From assembly GCA_951329385.1 (NCBI GenBank), contig OX589594.1, forward strand, positions 30,262,901-30,326,900: a DNA stretch of 64,000 nt. Reading direction: 5' to 3'. This DNA comes from Polia nebulosa. Its lineage: Eukaryota; Arthropoda; Insecta; Lepidoptera; Noctuidae. Below are positions 19,171 to 30,186 of this stretch, piece after piece (the first letter of the stretch is position 1; each line of letters opens with the position of its first letter). The position numbers and the translations under genes are program-made. The notes under the pieces were generated by a model. The model saw only the letters and a list, made by a program, of their open reading frames with translations. It did no database searches and was not told where the DNA came from.

Positions 19171-19878
19171 CAGTCACGAGAAAAAATATGTATACAAGCA
19201 AACTTTACTTGTAAGCTCGAATATCTTAAATGGGCGATTTTGAGATACTCTAGCCACAGATAATATAATACTAGCGTACAGATGCCTCATCCCATACAAT
19301 GAAACGGTACCGCCGTAACTACGGGTTTTCGTCTGGCACAAGTAACTTTTGTTCTTCGTTCGGGCCCGTCCTCTACCTACCTACTACCTCGCTAGATGGT
19401 GTTAACGTCGACGGTTTCCAAGTTGAATGAATTTAATTAAAACCTTACCAATATTTTCTCCCACATTGAGTAATTATTTTATAGTATTTTTGGCACTTCA
19501 TATCAGATTTACTCTATAAAAATGTGTCACTAATCAAATCTTAAAGAGGCGAATGGATAAACTCTAAAACTTCAAACAGCGCCATCTGGGTACAAGAAAT
19601 ATATGTCTAAGGATTCTTTGCAATAATCGTCTAAATTTGAATTACAAGCCCATTATTTCACAATATTATGCTTAGGGCAGTTTATTAAATAAGAAAATAC
19701 AGTTCTTACCATATTCATTTTTAAAATATTAATATTACTTAAAATTTAATAAGGAATCGATGCATATTACGCCATCTATTGAGATTTATTTGAACTAAAT
19801 TTTCTTTGTTCGAGATGAGATCCCGTGCTCTAGCTTACAAGTAAATTTTGCTTGTGTATAAAATTTTACTCGTGACTG
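19171..19878. mobile_element. MITE-4, Tc1/mariner-like ends, interrupted
   Basis: The left end cagtcacgagaaaaaatatg and the reverse complement of the right end share about 48 bp (through agcaaaattt/cttgtaagc). TA lies directly outside both ends (19169-19170 and 19879-19880), the target of Tc1/mariner elements. MITE-2 copy B sits inside it. Without that copy the element would be about 128 bp. Confidence 0.8.
19255..19827 (+). mobile_element. MITE-2 copy B (7-bp TSD), nested
   Basis: 573 bp, cacagataatataatactag to gagatcccgtg, with ctctagc at 19248-19254 and 19828-19834. It matches copy A throughout apart from small indels. It lies inside MITE-4 and is therefore the younger insertion. Confidence 0.85.
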
Positions 19879-19892
19879 TACCTAATAGTATT

Positions 19893-19984
19893 TTAATCCG
19901 TCACGCCCCTCGCATATCCTTAAGGAGACGCGACAATAGGTTTTTAATTGTGTCTACTAATGAGGGACTTGACGGGAATTTATG
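19893..19984. mobile_element. Short CCGTCA-ended repeat, uninterrupted
   Basis: The stretch ccgtcacgcccctcgc to gagggacttgacggg has inverted ends (CCGTCA.. / ..TGACGG). The same unit at 56676-56925 is split by a LINE tail after the shared string caataggtttttaatt. Confidence 0.55.
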
Positions 19985-20127
19985 ATACATCGGCAATCAG
20001 GAATTGGGTCAAATTTAACTTGTAAGATTAATTACATAGTTACAAGTGGAGCCTTAAGTGTGTTACAGAGGTGAAGTTGTTTGTATATTGTAACCCGCTC
20101 TTGCGATAGTGTTTTGCTTTTTTTATA

Positions 20128-20300
20128 GACTAGCGACCCGCCCCAGCTTCGCGTGTACAAATTATACATATAAACCTTCCTCTTCAATCACTCTATCTAT
20201 TAAAAAAAACGCATCAAAATCCGTTGTTTCAAAGATTTAAGCATACATAGGGATATAGGGACAGAGAAAGCGACTTTGTTTTATACTACGTAGTGATGAA
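20128..20300 (+). repeat. Rep-B copy
   Basis: actagcgacccgccccagc opens the copy, with aaaccttcctcttcaatcac and ttgttttatactacgtagtg later. Closest in form to 2336-2515. Confidence 0.6.
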
Positions 20301-20424
20301 TAAATATAATAGAAAATATCATTATTATTACAACTAGAAACGATTAATATTTTAAGTGATTTTTAGTCCTAAATATACCTTAGGTCCTGAGAGACTTTAT
20401 GACAAGAGTTATTGTTATAGAGGT

Positions 20425-20520
20425 TACTTCTAGGCAGGCGTGCTCCATTTTCAACCACATCATCGCTTACCATCAGGTGAAATGGTGGTCAAACGCATGC
20501 CTATCAACATTTAAAAAAAA
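20425..20520 (+). pseudogene. LINE 3' terminal scrap
   Basis: cttctaggcaggcgtgctcc and ccatcaggtgaaatggtgg, followed by an A-run, match the 3' end of the LINE whose C-terminus is seen at 54882-55072. Confidence 0.5.
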
Positions 20521-21120
20521 AGGTTTTTTTTTGTGACAAACCCGCTACACTGTTCCCAACCACTGTAACTCTTGAAAGCCAGAATCGACAGTGGCAACCA
20601 CCAGAAAAAACATCGAGGCAATGAAGCTGGACGTGTCCCGAAGAAACGATTAAACTGTCTTGGGTCCCGCAACGAAATTAATCAGAAAAAAAACAGCATA
20701 ATTACAAATATATATATATAAAAAACACGATACCGTAGGCATAGCTGAAAATATTAAAAAATACACACTGGCCCAAAAAAATAAAACTAAAACACATTCC
20801 TGTTAAATATAACTCGTCCAAACCGGCCCCGTTGCTGACATACCAAATATAGATACTGTCAAAATATTAGCATATCGTTCGTCAAGCGTAAACATTGCCA
20901 AAACGTTGAAACCTTGTGAAAAACAGACACCGGTTACAGTACATAAGACTCAATAACATTTCTCTAAATTAGATTAGGCCTGGAATCTTACATTTTACTC
21001 AAAATATTTGGTTATAAGTAACGTTCAGGTTCCTTACCAAAATTACTACTGTAATAACTAATTTTGGTATAGCCGTTTGATCAATTTTGCAGATTGTCAA
21101 AATTATATTTTACGAGTAAA
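20520..21120. other. Unassigned AT-rich DNA
   Basis: A degenerate TATATA run near 20710 and a few short inverted pairs. No ORF or repeat relationship supported. Confidence 0.4.
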
Positions 21121-21124
21121 TAAA

Positions 21125-21310
21125 ATACAAAATAGAATAGAATAGATTAAAACTTTATTGTACACCAAAACAGTCACACAATTGTTTTACACGAGCTTAA
21201 GTCTATGGGTACAACGGCGGTCTTATCGCTAGACAGCGATATCTACCAGACAATCTTGGGATGGACTGAAAGAACTTAAAATCTAAAAGGGGATAGTCTG
21301 CGGTGTACTG
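21125..21310 (-). repeat. LINE 3' UTR with (ATTCT)n tail
   Basis: The plus strand reads aatagaatagaatag, then aaaactttattgtacacc, then tgggtacaacggcggtctta and cgatatctaccagacaatct. The minus-strand element thus ends in an (ATTCT)n simple tail. Relatives with the same tail are at 50053-50247 and 56565-56670. Confidence 0.55.
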
Positions 21311-21384
21311 CTAATAAAAAAAATAGATTGTATTAAAAATCCATGAAGCATATTTTCTTTTTTTATTAGTTTATTAACTTAGTT

Positions 21385-21880
21385 TTAAACGACTTCCAAA
21401 AAGGAGGAGGTTCTACGAGTATGTTCGACTATATGTTTTTTTTATTATTATTATTTATGTCCACCAATTTCTCTGGCAGTTGTGGACTGATTTTCAAAAT
21501 TATCATTATATTTTTAATCCGAAAGAATATACTCCTGAGGTGGTCACATATAAATAATATCGAAATTGCTTCAGCGCTTTTTGAAAAACTGAACAAAAAC
21601 GAAAAATATGTATACATAGATGACGTTTTGGTTTCCTCCAATTACGAGTATGTTTAAATTACACGTTCCATGTTATTGGGGTTTTTAGTTCTGTGGTATA
21701 ACAACTAAAAAGTGAAAAATAAAAAACTTTTTTACAAAAAAAACAACCGACTCCTAAAATAGAAACTCTAAAAATTTAAAAATAACTTTAATTTCGGAAG
21801 TCGGTGTCAAATAACGAAAAAATAAAATGCAAACACCAACTTCCGAAATTAAAGTTATTTTTAAATTTTTAGTGTTTTTA
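21385..21880 (+). repeat. Rep-E copy with imperfect hairpin
   Basis: aaacgacttccaaaaaggag at the left; aaatatgtatacatagatg inside; inverted ~50-bp segments built on ttcggaagtcggtgtc at the right (21745-21870). The ORFs at 21421-21657 and 21429-21641 lie in it and are by-products. Confidence 0.6.
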
Positions 21881-21924
21881 TTGAAATATTTTTATTCACT
21901 CTCATTTTTTATAACATTTATAGG

Positions 21925-22140
21925 CTCGCGCTTGACCACTATCTCACCTGATGGTAAGCGATGATGTGGTCGACGATGGAGCATGCTTGCCTAGAAGTAA
22001 CCTATTCATTATTTTCTTACAGACCCCCAGGTTGTAGCTATCAGGAAACAGACTGCGGCAAGAAAATCTGCTCCACTTTCTTCCATTTGTTAAATTAATC
22101 AAGCTAAAGCCAACAAAATACTTATATAGGTAAAACAAGC
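21925..22140 (-). pseudogene. LINE C-terminal fragment
   Basis: The minus-strand frame contains FPDSYNLGVCKKIMN and RLLLGKHAPSSTTSS, the C-terminal motif of the LINE represented at 54882-55072 and 46141-46300. No catalytic residues are retained. Confidence 0.6.
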
Positions 22141-22564
22141 ACAGGTATGAAAGTCTTCGAATATTAAATCACTGCCGACTTTAACAACAGATAATTATTC
22201 TCACAATTACCACAGAAGAACAGCCAAACCAGGCACTCCTCTAAATCGTAAAACAAATAACCAATTAAGCGGGAAAATAAAACACAATTAGAGTATTGCA
22301 GGAACAGAGCTGGTTTCAGGCAGGCCATAATATCGTAAAACGTAGAAACGACGGGAATATTTCGGCTGGCCTCATTATATGCAAATTTCTGTATATTAAT
22401 AATGAGTTAGGTCAATAATGGTTGGTTCAAACACGAATAGGGGAAACACTGGAAGCTAGTACTAGCAAAAATTTGCAAGACAGTTAATAATAGAAAGGAA
22501 GTGTTTAGTGGCATCTTTTCCGAAATTGTTTCTCTATTTATTGCTTTTTCATGCAAAATAGATA

Positions 22565-22660
22565 ATTACGACTACCTCGTTGTCTAGTGATTGCAAGCGC
22601 TAACTGCTGGGTATAAGGTGAATGGTTCGGTTCCCGGGAGCATGATGGCAAAAGGCCTGC
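22565..22660 (+). mobile_element. SINE-3, tRNA-like head
   Basis: ctcgttgtctagtgattgc (box A region) and tggttcggttcccggg (box B) with the spacing of a tRNA-derived promoter. A relative is at 50675-50760. The body is too decayed to delimit. Confidence 0.5.
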
Positions 22661-22727
22661 CCTCTAATACATGAAAATTCTACTTAACTGGCTAAACGTG
22701 GGTGAAAGTTAAACCTAGCCTTCTCAC

Positions 22728-22817
22728 GCTCTCCTGAAAAGTGTTAGAACTAAACCGAAAATATGTATATACCTATATACATATTTTTGGTTTAGTTCTA
22801 ACAGTTTTCAGGAGAGC
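22728..22817. repeat. 90-bp near-perfect palindrome
   Basis: Arms of 44 bp (22728-22771 and 22774-22817) start gctctcctgaaaa and agree apart from two mismatches, separated only by cc. The transcript of either strand would fold into a long hairpin. Confidence 0.9.
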
Positions 22818-22829
22818 ATAAACTGTTTG

Positions 22830-23570
22830 GCGTCACGTAACTCAATTTTGCGAAAAAACTTGAGATATGCACCATTACTATGGTATTAGCAATTTTATTA
22901 CGTATTTTCGCTATGGCTTTTCTGCACAAACTTGACATATGCATTGTTTAATTTTTTAAATAACGCGTCAATTTGGGCACAATCGTAGTGGTTGATGTGT
23001 CAAACATTGCACATTCGATATCCTATCGAATGACATACGTAACGTATTTTGTCAAAAAGACAACTTTCACGGTAACAACTTTAGCAACGATAATATCGTT
23101 GCTATTATATTTTATGAAGAAAATTACGAAGCGCTCTCTCAATCCATATTCACTAAAAGTTTACTCAGATGAGTATTCAGGCCACCATGATTATGCTAAA
23201 TGAGATTTTAATGGTGTTGATGCCACATGAAGCCTCATATTATAAAGGAGTGCGGTGATCCGTGGAAACTGTCATCTGAATATTAAAATGAATGAGGTTT
23301 AATAAACATTAACGCATGTTTTGGTTAAGGGTCTGTTTTCCATTTTGTGTCTACACGTTAAGGAAAATATAACGCTGTGATTCCGTATCATTAATGTTTG
23401 TGAAATGTAAGCAAACAAAGTCAGTCAAGTATTATTTGCAAAACAACTTACGATTGATTAGTGAAAAATGCATATTACTATGGTCTATTAAGTTCGCCCC
23501 AGTACATTTGATTTTTTGAGGTATCTATTAAATGTAACAAATGATGCTAGTTAAAAAAGTGAGAGCAGTG
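22830..23570. other. AT-rich DNA without recognised gene
   Basis: A 76-codon ORF at 22973-23203 has no motif I recognise and no homologue elsewhere in the window. I do not call it a gene. Confidence 0.4.
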
Positions 23571-23576
23571 GTGGTT

Positions 23577-23768
23577 GGAACCCAGCCAGGTGCTTTACTT
23601 TGTGTAAATTATTTCAACATCATTGCTCACTAAACGGTGAAGAAAGACATCGTGAGAAAACCAACATGTTCTAGAACCAAAAAATCGAGGATAAGACATA
23701 TACCATATCCGCACTGGGCCCGTGTGGTGGATTACAGCTCACTCTCTCTCGCAGAAAGGGCTATGCTA
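23577..23768 (+). repeat. Rep-A copy
   Basis: aaacggtgaagaaagacatc, cgtgagaaaaccaacatg, ctagaaccaaaaaatcg and gtggtggattacagc in the same order as 1-176. The 3' tail is missing. Confidence 0.6.
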
Positions 23769-23769
23769 C

Positions 23770-25430
23770 GCTTATTCTAATCAAAAAGGTGCTAGCCCTA
23801 TCACACTCCATCGTTGTCAAACGGACAGAAGTACCTAAGTCTTAATGCCAATCAAAATATGGCTTCTTAACATTCAGCCGCAAGAAAAGAGCTTGACACT
23901 ACTTCACTCCAACATTGTCTAAAATTCAACCAACAAAATCAAGTCACAGACATAGCCAAGTCAGTAATTCTCGTCACTAACCTGCCACAACTATCCACCT
24001 CTGAACCCGCCTTAGTGCTGAACACTACGAACACAAACATACCTCAGTACGGGCCTTGTTAATATAATAGCAGTATTAAACACTGTTATTTCAAAATTCG
24101 CAATTCGTGGGCTGTTTAGTTTTCGGACATGCGATTTTGAGTAAAAAATTAATAGTGCCCTGTTGGTAGGAAATCGGAACGTTTATTATCATTAATTTTG
24201 TGCGGAATGGCGATAAATTATATATTTTATTCTTCGGGAATTGTTTTGGCTCGGTATTTCGGTAAGTCCTTGGATTTTTGTTGAACTATTTAAGCTTTAC
24301 TGCTTGTTGATCTTTAGTTTAATGAACATGAATTTTAAGTTTTGACTTTAGAATTTTTCATTAAGAACTTACTTAACTTTCCGAGTATATATTGGAAGCG
24401 ATTTGTATCATGAAATTTATAAATCTACAATCTAAATTAAAATAGAGAGCGAATATTTTTTTTTCAGTTGGACTTATCTTGCATACTAAGTTTCAAGAAA
24501 TATATATTATGATTCAATTCTACCAGCCAGTGTTAAAACCTGTTACTATCAAATATGTAGTGGCAAACAAATATAAATCTAGCGTTTTTTAATGAATTAT
24601 GTTGATTCAGTATAATACATTTTGTGTTTTTACTCTGTTGCAGTTATTTAGTAAAAACGTAGTAATAGAATAATTAAGATTAATTCATAAGTAAGCAATT
24701 TAGATGATAGTAATTTTTCAAAGAATGGTAAAGTAAAAATATCGTTTTATAAATTGGTTTCGAGCTGCTGATTTTTATGTTACCCTTGTAGGATTTTTGT
24801 TTAAAGATCATAAAAAAAATTCAGTTGATGAGCCAACGGAGATCACTGTTCGCTTCATAAAGTTTAAAAGTGTAACTGTACTTTAGATGTATTGAAATAA
24901 ATTATTATTCATAACAATAATATGGTTATTGGATTTATTTTAATCAGTGTCTAACACTAGTAATGACGCGTCGGGTACCAACGGATAAATAATAAAAACC
25001 TGTACTGTGGGAACAATGGATTTTCTATTGTTACCTTATCTATTGTTGCGTTAAAAACAATAAAACTTGCAAACATACAAATGAAATCATAATCAGCCAT
25101 TAACCTAAATTCAAACCAAGACATAAACTTGAATAATAACTCACATCCCAAACAGTAACATCGACTCCCAACAATATCCAAACAAAATCAATAGAGCACA
25201 CTTCAAATCAACTTTGCCCAAGTAAACATCCATTTCGCCAAACTCGCAAATCCGGGCAAAAGTATCGCGGGCAAAATAAAGCTAACGTTTGGAGCAACCG
25301 TTTCCTAAATCGTGGTGCCGTCGCCATTGTACGGGGTTCTTATTTATTTATAACATAGAAACAGGTGTGTTCCATGAAAAAAGGCTTAGCTACAGGTAGC
25401 GAGCGGGTTGCGATGAATGTGTCCGATTTG
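23770..25430. other. Long AT-rich single-copy stretch
   Basis: No repetition within the window and no convincing ORF. It is the longest stretch without visible transposon material, so it may be host intron or intergenic DNA. Confidence 0.4.
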
Positions 25431-25479
25431 GACGCTATGCTACGTTGAATTTGTAGAAGTTATTATTTTTAAGGTAAGA

Positions 25480-25660
25480 TTGTGTGTTTGATGGGATTTG
25501 GAGTGATTTGAAGGTATTTCTAAAACAATGATCAGACCTGCTGTGAGTGATATGAAAGAAATGGGAGTTAGTGATTGAGTGACGGCTGACAGGACAGAAT
25601 GGAAGAAAAAACGTGTTGCGCCGACCCCAAGTAACATGGGATAAGGGCAGGAAGATGATG
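25480..25660 (+). pseudogene. RTE-a LINE 3' end, internally deleted
   Basis: Begins like the RTE pol C-terminal region (aaacaatgatcagacctgc), jumps to atgggagttagtgattgag, and ends with gaatggaagaaaaaacgtg, cgccgaccccaagtaacatg and gggataagggcaggaagatg. The next element begins directly in this tail. Confidence 0.65.
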
Positions 25661-26100
25661 GTCAGACCTGCTGTCTTGTGTGGCTCAGAATGTTGGGCCA
25701 CAAAAGGGATGAATGAAAAGCTATTGCATGCAGCTGAGATGAGAATGCTAAGAGCGATGTGTGGTGTTACGCGCATGGATATAATTAGAATGAGAATATA
25801 AGAGGAAGTCTGAAAGCGGTGCCCGCTGACTGAAAAGTTGTGTGGAAATCGGTTGTCGTGGTATGGGCATGTGATGCGGAGGAATGAAGAAAATGTCGTG
25901 AGGAAAGTCTCGTGTATGGATGTGGATGGCTATAAGAGTAGAGGAAGGCCAAAGAAACGATGGTCGGACTGTGTGAAAGAGGATTATGGGTAAAAAGGGG
26001 GTGACTACAAAGACGACGACTGATAGAGGAGTATGGAAGAAAAAGACATGTTGCGCCGACCCCAAATAAATTGGGATAAGGGCAGGAGAATGATGATGAA
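25661..26100 (+). pseudogene. RTE-b LINE C-terminal region, frameshifted
   Basis: Encodes VRPAVLCGSECWATKG and LLHAAEMRMLRAMCGVTRMD, the part of RTE-clade proteins downstream of the reverse transcriptase. A one-base loss near 25790 shifts the frame. Later pieces such as LSWYGHVMRRNEENV, SRGRPKKRW and CCADPK are in other frames. It ends in a TGATGATGA tail. The most complete relative is at 31330-32065. Confidence 0.75.
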
Positions 26101-26339
26101 GGTATTTATTTATGGGATTTTTTTGTGTTTTTGTGGATTGTTAATCTCTACATAATTTACAACAAAGTCACTTTCTGCGTCTATCTGTTTCTGCGCTAAC
26201 TCTTCAGCTACACCACGGATTTAAATGTGGTTTTCACTAATATAGAGAACGATAAACGTAGAAGGTTTTTACAAAGATGAACTGTCAGGGAAATGTGTAC
26301 ATTAGTGGTAAATTACATTAGAGTACACTATAGGGAGAA

Positions 26340-26635
26340 ATGAGTACATTAGAGGTAGTTTAAAAGTGGCGCCAGTCACAGAAAAGTTGATAGGGAACCG
26401 CTTGTCTTGGTCATGTGAAGAGGAGGGATGAAACACATGTAACTAAAAGAGTTATGCTAAATGCAGATGGATGGAGTGGAAGAGGGAGGCCAAAGAAAAG
26501 ATGGATGGATTGTGTGAGGAGTGATATGATCGAAAAGAGAGTTAGTGATAGCGTGACGTCTGACAGGACAGAATGGAAGAAAAAAACGTGTTCCGCCGAC
26601 CCCAAGTAACATGGGATAAGGGCAGGAAGATGATA
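26340..26635 (+). pseudogene. RTE-a LINE C-terminal region
   Basis: A frame includes MKRRDETHVTKRVMLNADGW and GRGRPKKRWMDCV, then the shared end gaatggaagaaaaaaacgtg and ccccaagtaacatgggataa. It is 5'-truncated, keeps no catalytic motif and has a GATGATAA tail. Confidence 0.75.
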
Positions 26636-26879
26636 AACTAGCAGGGAAATGATTTGAATATACGGACAGTAAAAATGTATAGATTATTTAACTATTATTT
26701 TTCACAACCGCATAATTGAATCCAAACAAGAATTTTAAATTGAATAATTTACGATCACAAATTTTGTCATATCCAAAACAAGCCCAAGCCATGAAAATTC
26801 TTGCCAGTGTCGAGGAGTGTTTGAAAGAATCACTGTGGCCCTGGAACGCAAAAAAAAACTGATGGAACACGGGTGGTTA

Positions 26880-26955
26880 TTAAAGTCTGACACGCCCTCC
26901 CACTCCCAGAGCGGAAGAAGTCATCTAATGTTTTCCCAACCTTCAAAAAAATGCC
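26880..26955 (+). repeat. R1-like LINE 3'-end fragment
   Basis: gtctgacacgccctcccac, ccagagcggaagaagtcatc and ttcccaaccttcaaaaaaa are the end of the repeat seen at 28640-28940, 40128-40280 and 41640-41775. Confidence 0.5.
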
Positions 26956-26984
26956 ATGAGAATTACAAAACTGCCTCTGCCCGC

Positions 26985-27310
26985 GCCTTTTCCCAACTAT
27001 CTTGGGGTCGGCTTCCAGTCTAACCGGATACAGCTGAATACCAGTATTTTACATGGAGCGACTGCCTATCTGACCTCCACAAACCAGTTACTGGGTAATA
27101 CGATACCCCTTGGTAAGACTGGTTGTCAGAATTTCGGGGTCTGACGACCCGTAACGACTGTCAAAGATCCACGATTGGGGACCAACGGCTTAACGTGTTT
27201 TCCGAGGCACGGAGGAGTCTCGTTATGTAAAGATGGTCACCCATCCATGGAGCAACCTCGGCAAGCGTAGCTTAACCTGATGGATGCGGCTGTTATTACT
27301 TTAGCTACGA
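26985..27310 (-). repeat. Rep-C copy
   Basis: ccttttcccaactatcttgg to gctgttattactttagc, closely parallel to 4338-4665 with a few indels. ORFs at 26817-27144 cross its boundary and are not genes. Confidence 0.65.
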
Positions 27311-27319
27311 GCTCCGACC

Positions 27320-28275
27320 GAAAACTACCGACAAAAATCCCATTCCCATTCGAAAACGCAACGCAACCCCACAATATAATAAAGGATTTCACTCTTCGGA
27401 AACTATTTCACCAATTTCCAGCTCGCGTGTCTCCAGGCGATAAATATGATGTAAACGCTTTAGTAAAATCTAGAAATAAGTCATGTATTAATTAGCTCAG
27501 TTAAATATTGTTAATTTATGCATGTTTTCGAGGCAGGTATGCTAGACCCAGCTAAAATATTGTTGGTTCCAAACTGTCTTGTATGCGAATGAATGGAAAT
27601 TCATGTTGCCCCGTTTATCAAGGTTTAGGCAGGAATTTTTGTTTGTGTATGTTAATTTGGGTTGATACATGTATCAACAGCAAAGGCTTTTTAATGAAAA
27701 ATCGTTGGTGACATTTTATGTTAGAAGTGAATTTAAATTATAAATATGAATCTTGATTTGACCGTAGCAGGGTCATATGATCAAAAACTAATAGAATCCT
27801 TTTGCCTCAGACACATTTATTTACCTAAGGTTGTGTATTTAGCATAACATTATCTAGTTCCTGTAATCTGGTGTTAAAATGAATTCAGACTTTTTATTGA
27901 GACACTAAATATCTCAAGCGTCGATTAATGAGACATAATCTTCTAACACAAAATCTCTTTAAAAAATCTTCACCAAACTTTCCGCCAATTTTATTTACAT
28001 CGCATAAGAATTTGTAAAGATTTTACGACGCATCATCCTTTTATACCTTGACTTATGATGTCGTCATTTTCATAAATATAGGCCCCTTTTGAGAGCAGAT
28101 ATTGTCAAGCGATCCCCAAAGAGGCTTGAGAGTAAAACCGTAAATATTTATGTGCCATCATTCAAATGATAAAGTCAAGACGCACATATAAAGTCTCTGC
28201 TTAAAATGCTTACAGCATATTTGTTTACTTTTTCCTGTTCTGCTTATCCTGTTTTGGTGCAAACAAGAGTACCTC
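27320..28275. other. AT-rich DNA without recognised gene
   Basis: No repeat relationship within the window. The 71-codon ORF at 27280-27495 starts in Rep-C and shows no recognisable motif. Confidence 0.4.
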
Positions 28276-28276
28276 T

Positions 28277-28487
28277 ATTTTTTTTATTTTCTTTAAACGT
28301 TGCGCCACACCAGGAATTACTCCTGTATCGTGGGTGCGTTCACAAACATGTATACTCACATACACAAGACACCCAGACCCGGAACAACTATCTGTAGGTC
28401 ATACAAATATTTGTTCCGTGCGGGGATCGAACCCGCGACACGCAGCGCAGCAGCCGAACGCTCAACCACTGCGCCAACCGTGTCGTC
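28277..28487 (-). mobile_element. SINE-2 copy
   Basis: On the minus strand: acacggttggcgcagtggtt, then gggttcgatccccgcacgg, then gttccgggtctgggtgtctt, then caggagtaattcctggtg and an A-rich tail (T-rich at the left here). Box A and box B are well preserved, so RNA polymerase III transcription is plausible. Confidence 0.8.
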
Positions 28488-28494
28488 AAAGTTT

Positions 28495-28940
28495 GTATTT
28501 CAAGCCAGGACGGCGAGTAGTGGGTAGCTCGCCGTCCGATCAGCACCAGGCCCGAGAGTCGACAGCGCGTAGTGTTCCACGCGCGCTTCAACGAGTTTTC
28601 AGCAAACCATGACGGGGCCCGTCATGGCCGATGCTTGTCTCAGAGTTACCGCTCCCCTGGGCACTCACGCAGGGAAGGAATAGGGGTGGGTTTTAGTCAG
28701 TAAGAGTCTGACACGCCCACCCGCTACACCCAGAGTGGGAGATGTCGTTGGACGATTTCCCACGCCCAAAAAAAAAAAAATGAATGGGTTGTGAATAAAT
28801 TCGAAACCGAGTTACCGCGCCCCTGGGCACTCAGGGCAAGAAAGGAACAGGGGTGGGTTTTAGTCAGTAAGAGTCTGATACGACTTCCCGCTCCACCTAG
28901 AGCGGGAGATGTCATTGGATGATTTCCCACCGCCCAAAGA
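28495..28940 (+). mobile_element. R1-like LINE 3' ends, two in tandem
   Basis: A GC-rich leader (cgccgtccgatcagcac, gacggggcccgtcatgg) is followed by two direct copies of a ~145-bp 3' end. Each has gagttaccgc..cccctgggcactca, ggaacaggggtgggttttag or near, and gagatgtcattggatgattt or near. The first ends in an A-run at about 28770, the second at about 28940. Similar single copies are at 40128-40280, 41640-41775 and, reversed, 52336-52480. Confidence 0.6.
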
Positions 28941-28985
28941 ACAAACCACTGATTCGGCTATCCAATAAACATCTCGATTGTTCCT

Positions 28986-29303
28986 ACAATGGTGCGGATT
29001 CTCTTGTTCTAAACTAAACTAAAATTAGAGAATTGCTATCTTTTACTAAAAGGCAGTGCGAGAAAAGGACGGCTATATCTATGCACTAAGTTAGAGATGT
29101 CAAACTAGTTTACGCCTTGCGCTTCGCTGTGTTTTTAGGCGACATGTTTTTACGTGTACCCTAAATTTGTATGGAAATATTAGTTCAAACTAAATTTGAC
29201 AGCTCTAATTTACGTCCGTCTCTTTCTTGTTTTATTAGAGAGAAAAAAATAGCAATAGCCTAAATTAAGTTTAGTTTGTGCACAACGGAATCAACACCAT
29301 TAC
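28986..29303 (+). mobile_element. MITE-3 copy 1
   Basis: 318 bp from acaatggtgcggattctctt to cggaatcaacaccattac. The imperfect terminal inverted repeats extend over 30 bp, and subterminal ttgctatctttt / aaaaatagcaa pairs extend the fold. The interior has aaggcagtgcgagaaaagg and tagtttacgccttgcgc. Copies 2 and 3 at 62334-62653 and 63005-63322 align end to end. No ORF; TSD unresolved. Confidence 0.8.
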
Positions 29304-29980
29304 CTACTCGTAGTTTTAAATGAGCTTAGTACAATTTATTCATTATTAGTTACTTATATGAGTCGTCTCTTAGGAAATATAATAATATGATCAATTTTAA
29401 TCACTTTTAGCATGTTTATGTGCAAAGTATAAGTGACAAGTCAAAAGTAATAACCACTAATTACCTTAGCAATGCATTAAGAAAAACTCAGAGGCCACAA
29501 AAAAAAAGAGTCGAATCCAACGCCAGTACCACGAACAGACCTCAGGTCCTAATAGGTGTCCCATTTTACCCCGGAATGTGTCCAATAACGCCGTGTGACC
29601 CCACCTCAAGGGTCACGGTGTCCCGACCTTTATTTATATTCGCTGGAAGGGCACGCTTTTATGGGATATCGGCGTTATGGCGATTTCCGCGTGCCTTTTT
29701 GAGTGGTCGGGCATTGAAGCTGAAAGAGCCGAATTTGGAGTTGTGCCCTTTTTTTTGCTGTTGTAAAGGTAAATGTGCAGTGGGGCGGATTTTGATCAGA
29801 GAAATTATTGGATGGAGTAGACGTTAGTATAGTATTCACGCTCGAGTTTGATCCGCATAAAACCTACTGAATTTTCGACTTGGTTAGTTGAACCGTGAAT
29901 GTCACTGTTCATGTACAGTCAGGAAACGATTTTTTAGTCAGACTATCAATTTGAACTAAGTATTCAGTTCCAACCTATCT
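29304..29980. other. Unassigned stretch with a GC-richer block
   Basis: The block at about 29530-29800 is GC-richer than its surroundings (ccggaatgtgtccaataacg, ccccacctcaagggtcac). It spans a 135-codon ORF (29420-29827) that has no motif I recognise and starts in AT-rich DNA. It could be conserved non-coding DNA or an old unrecognised repeat. Confidence 0.35.
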
Positions 29981-30165
29981 CTACAAACTTTCAAAAACAA
30001 ATTCGCTTCCCACGTCTGTCTATCTGTTTCTTCACTAACGCCTCCTAAAGCACGCAATGGATATTGATACGGATTTCATTAATGGAAAGAGCAATAAACG
30101 AGGAAGGTTTGTGTGTATTATTTTTGCCCATGCGAAGCCAAAACGGGTCGCTAGTATTTAATAAA
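29980..30165 (+). repeat. Rep-B fragment
   Basis: gcttcccacgtctgtctatc, acgcctcctaaagcacgc, gaggaaggtttgtgtgtatt and gaagccaaaacgggtcgcta in the Rep-B order. Confidence 0.55.
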
Positions 30166-30186
30166 ATCATTGTCCTATTAGTAATT

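Noticed and set aside
29420..29827. 135-codon ORF as a host gene
   Set aside because: No recognisable domain, Pro/Arg-rich in the GC-richer half only, start in AT-rich DNA, no splice or homology evidence available from sequence alone.
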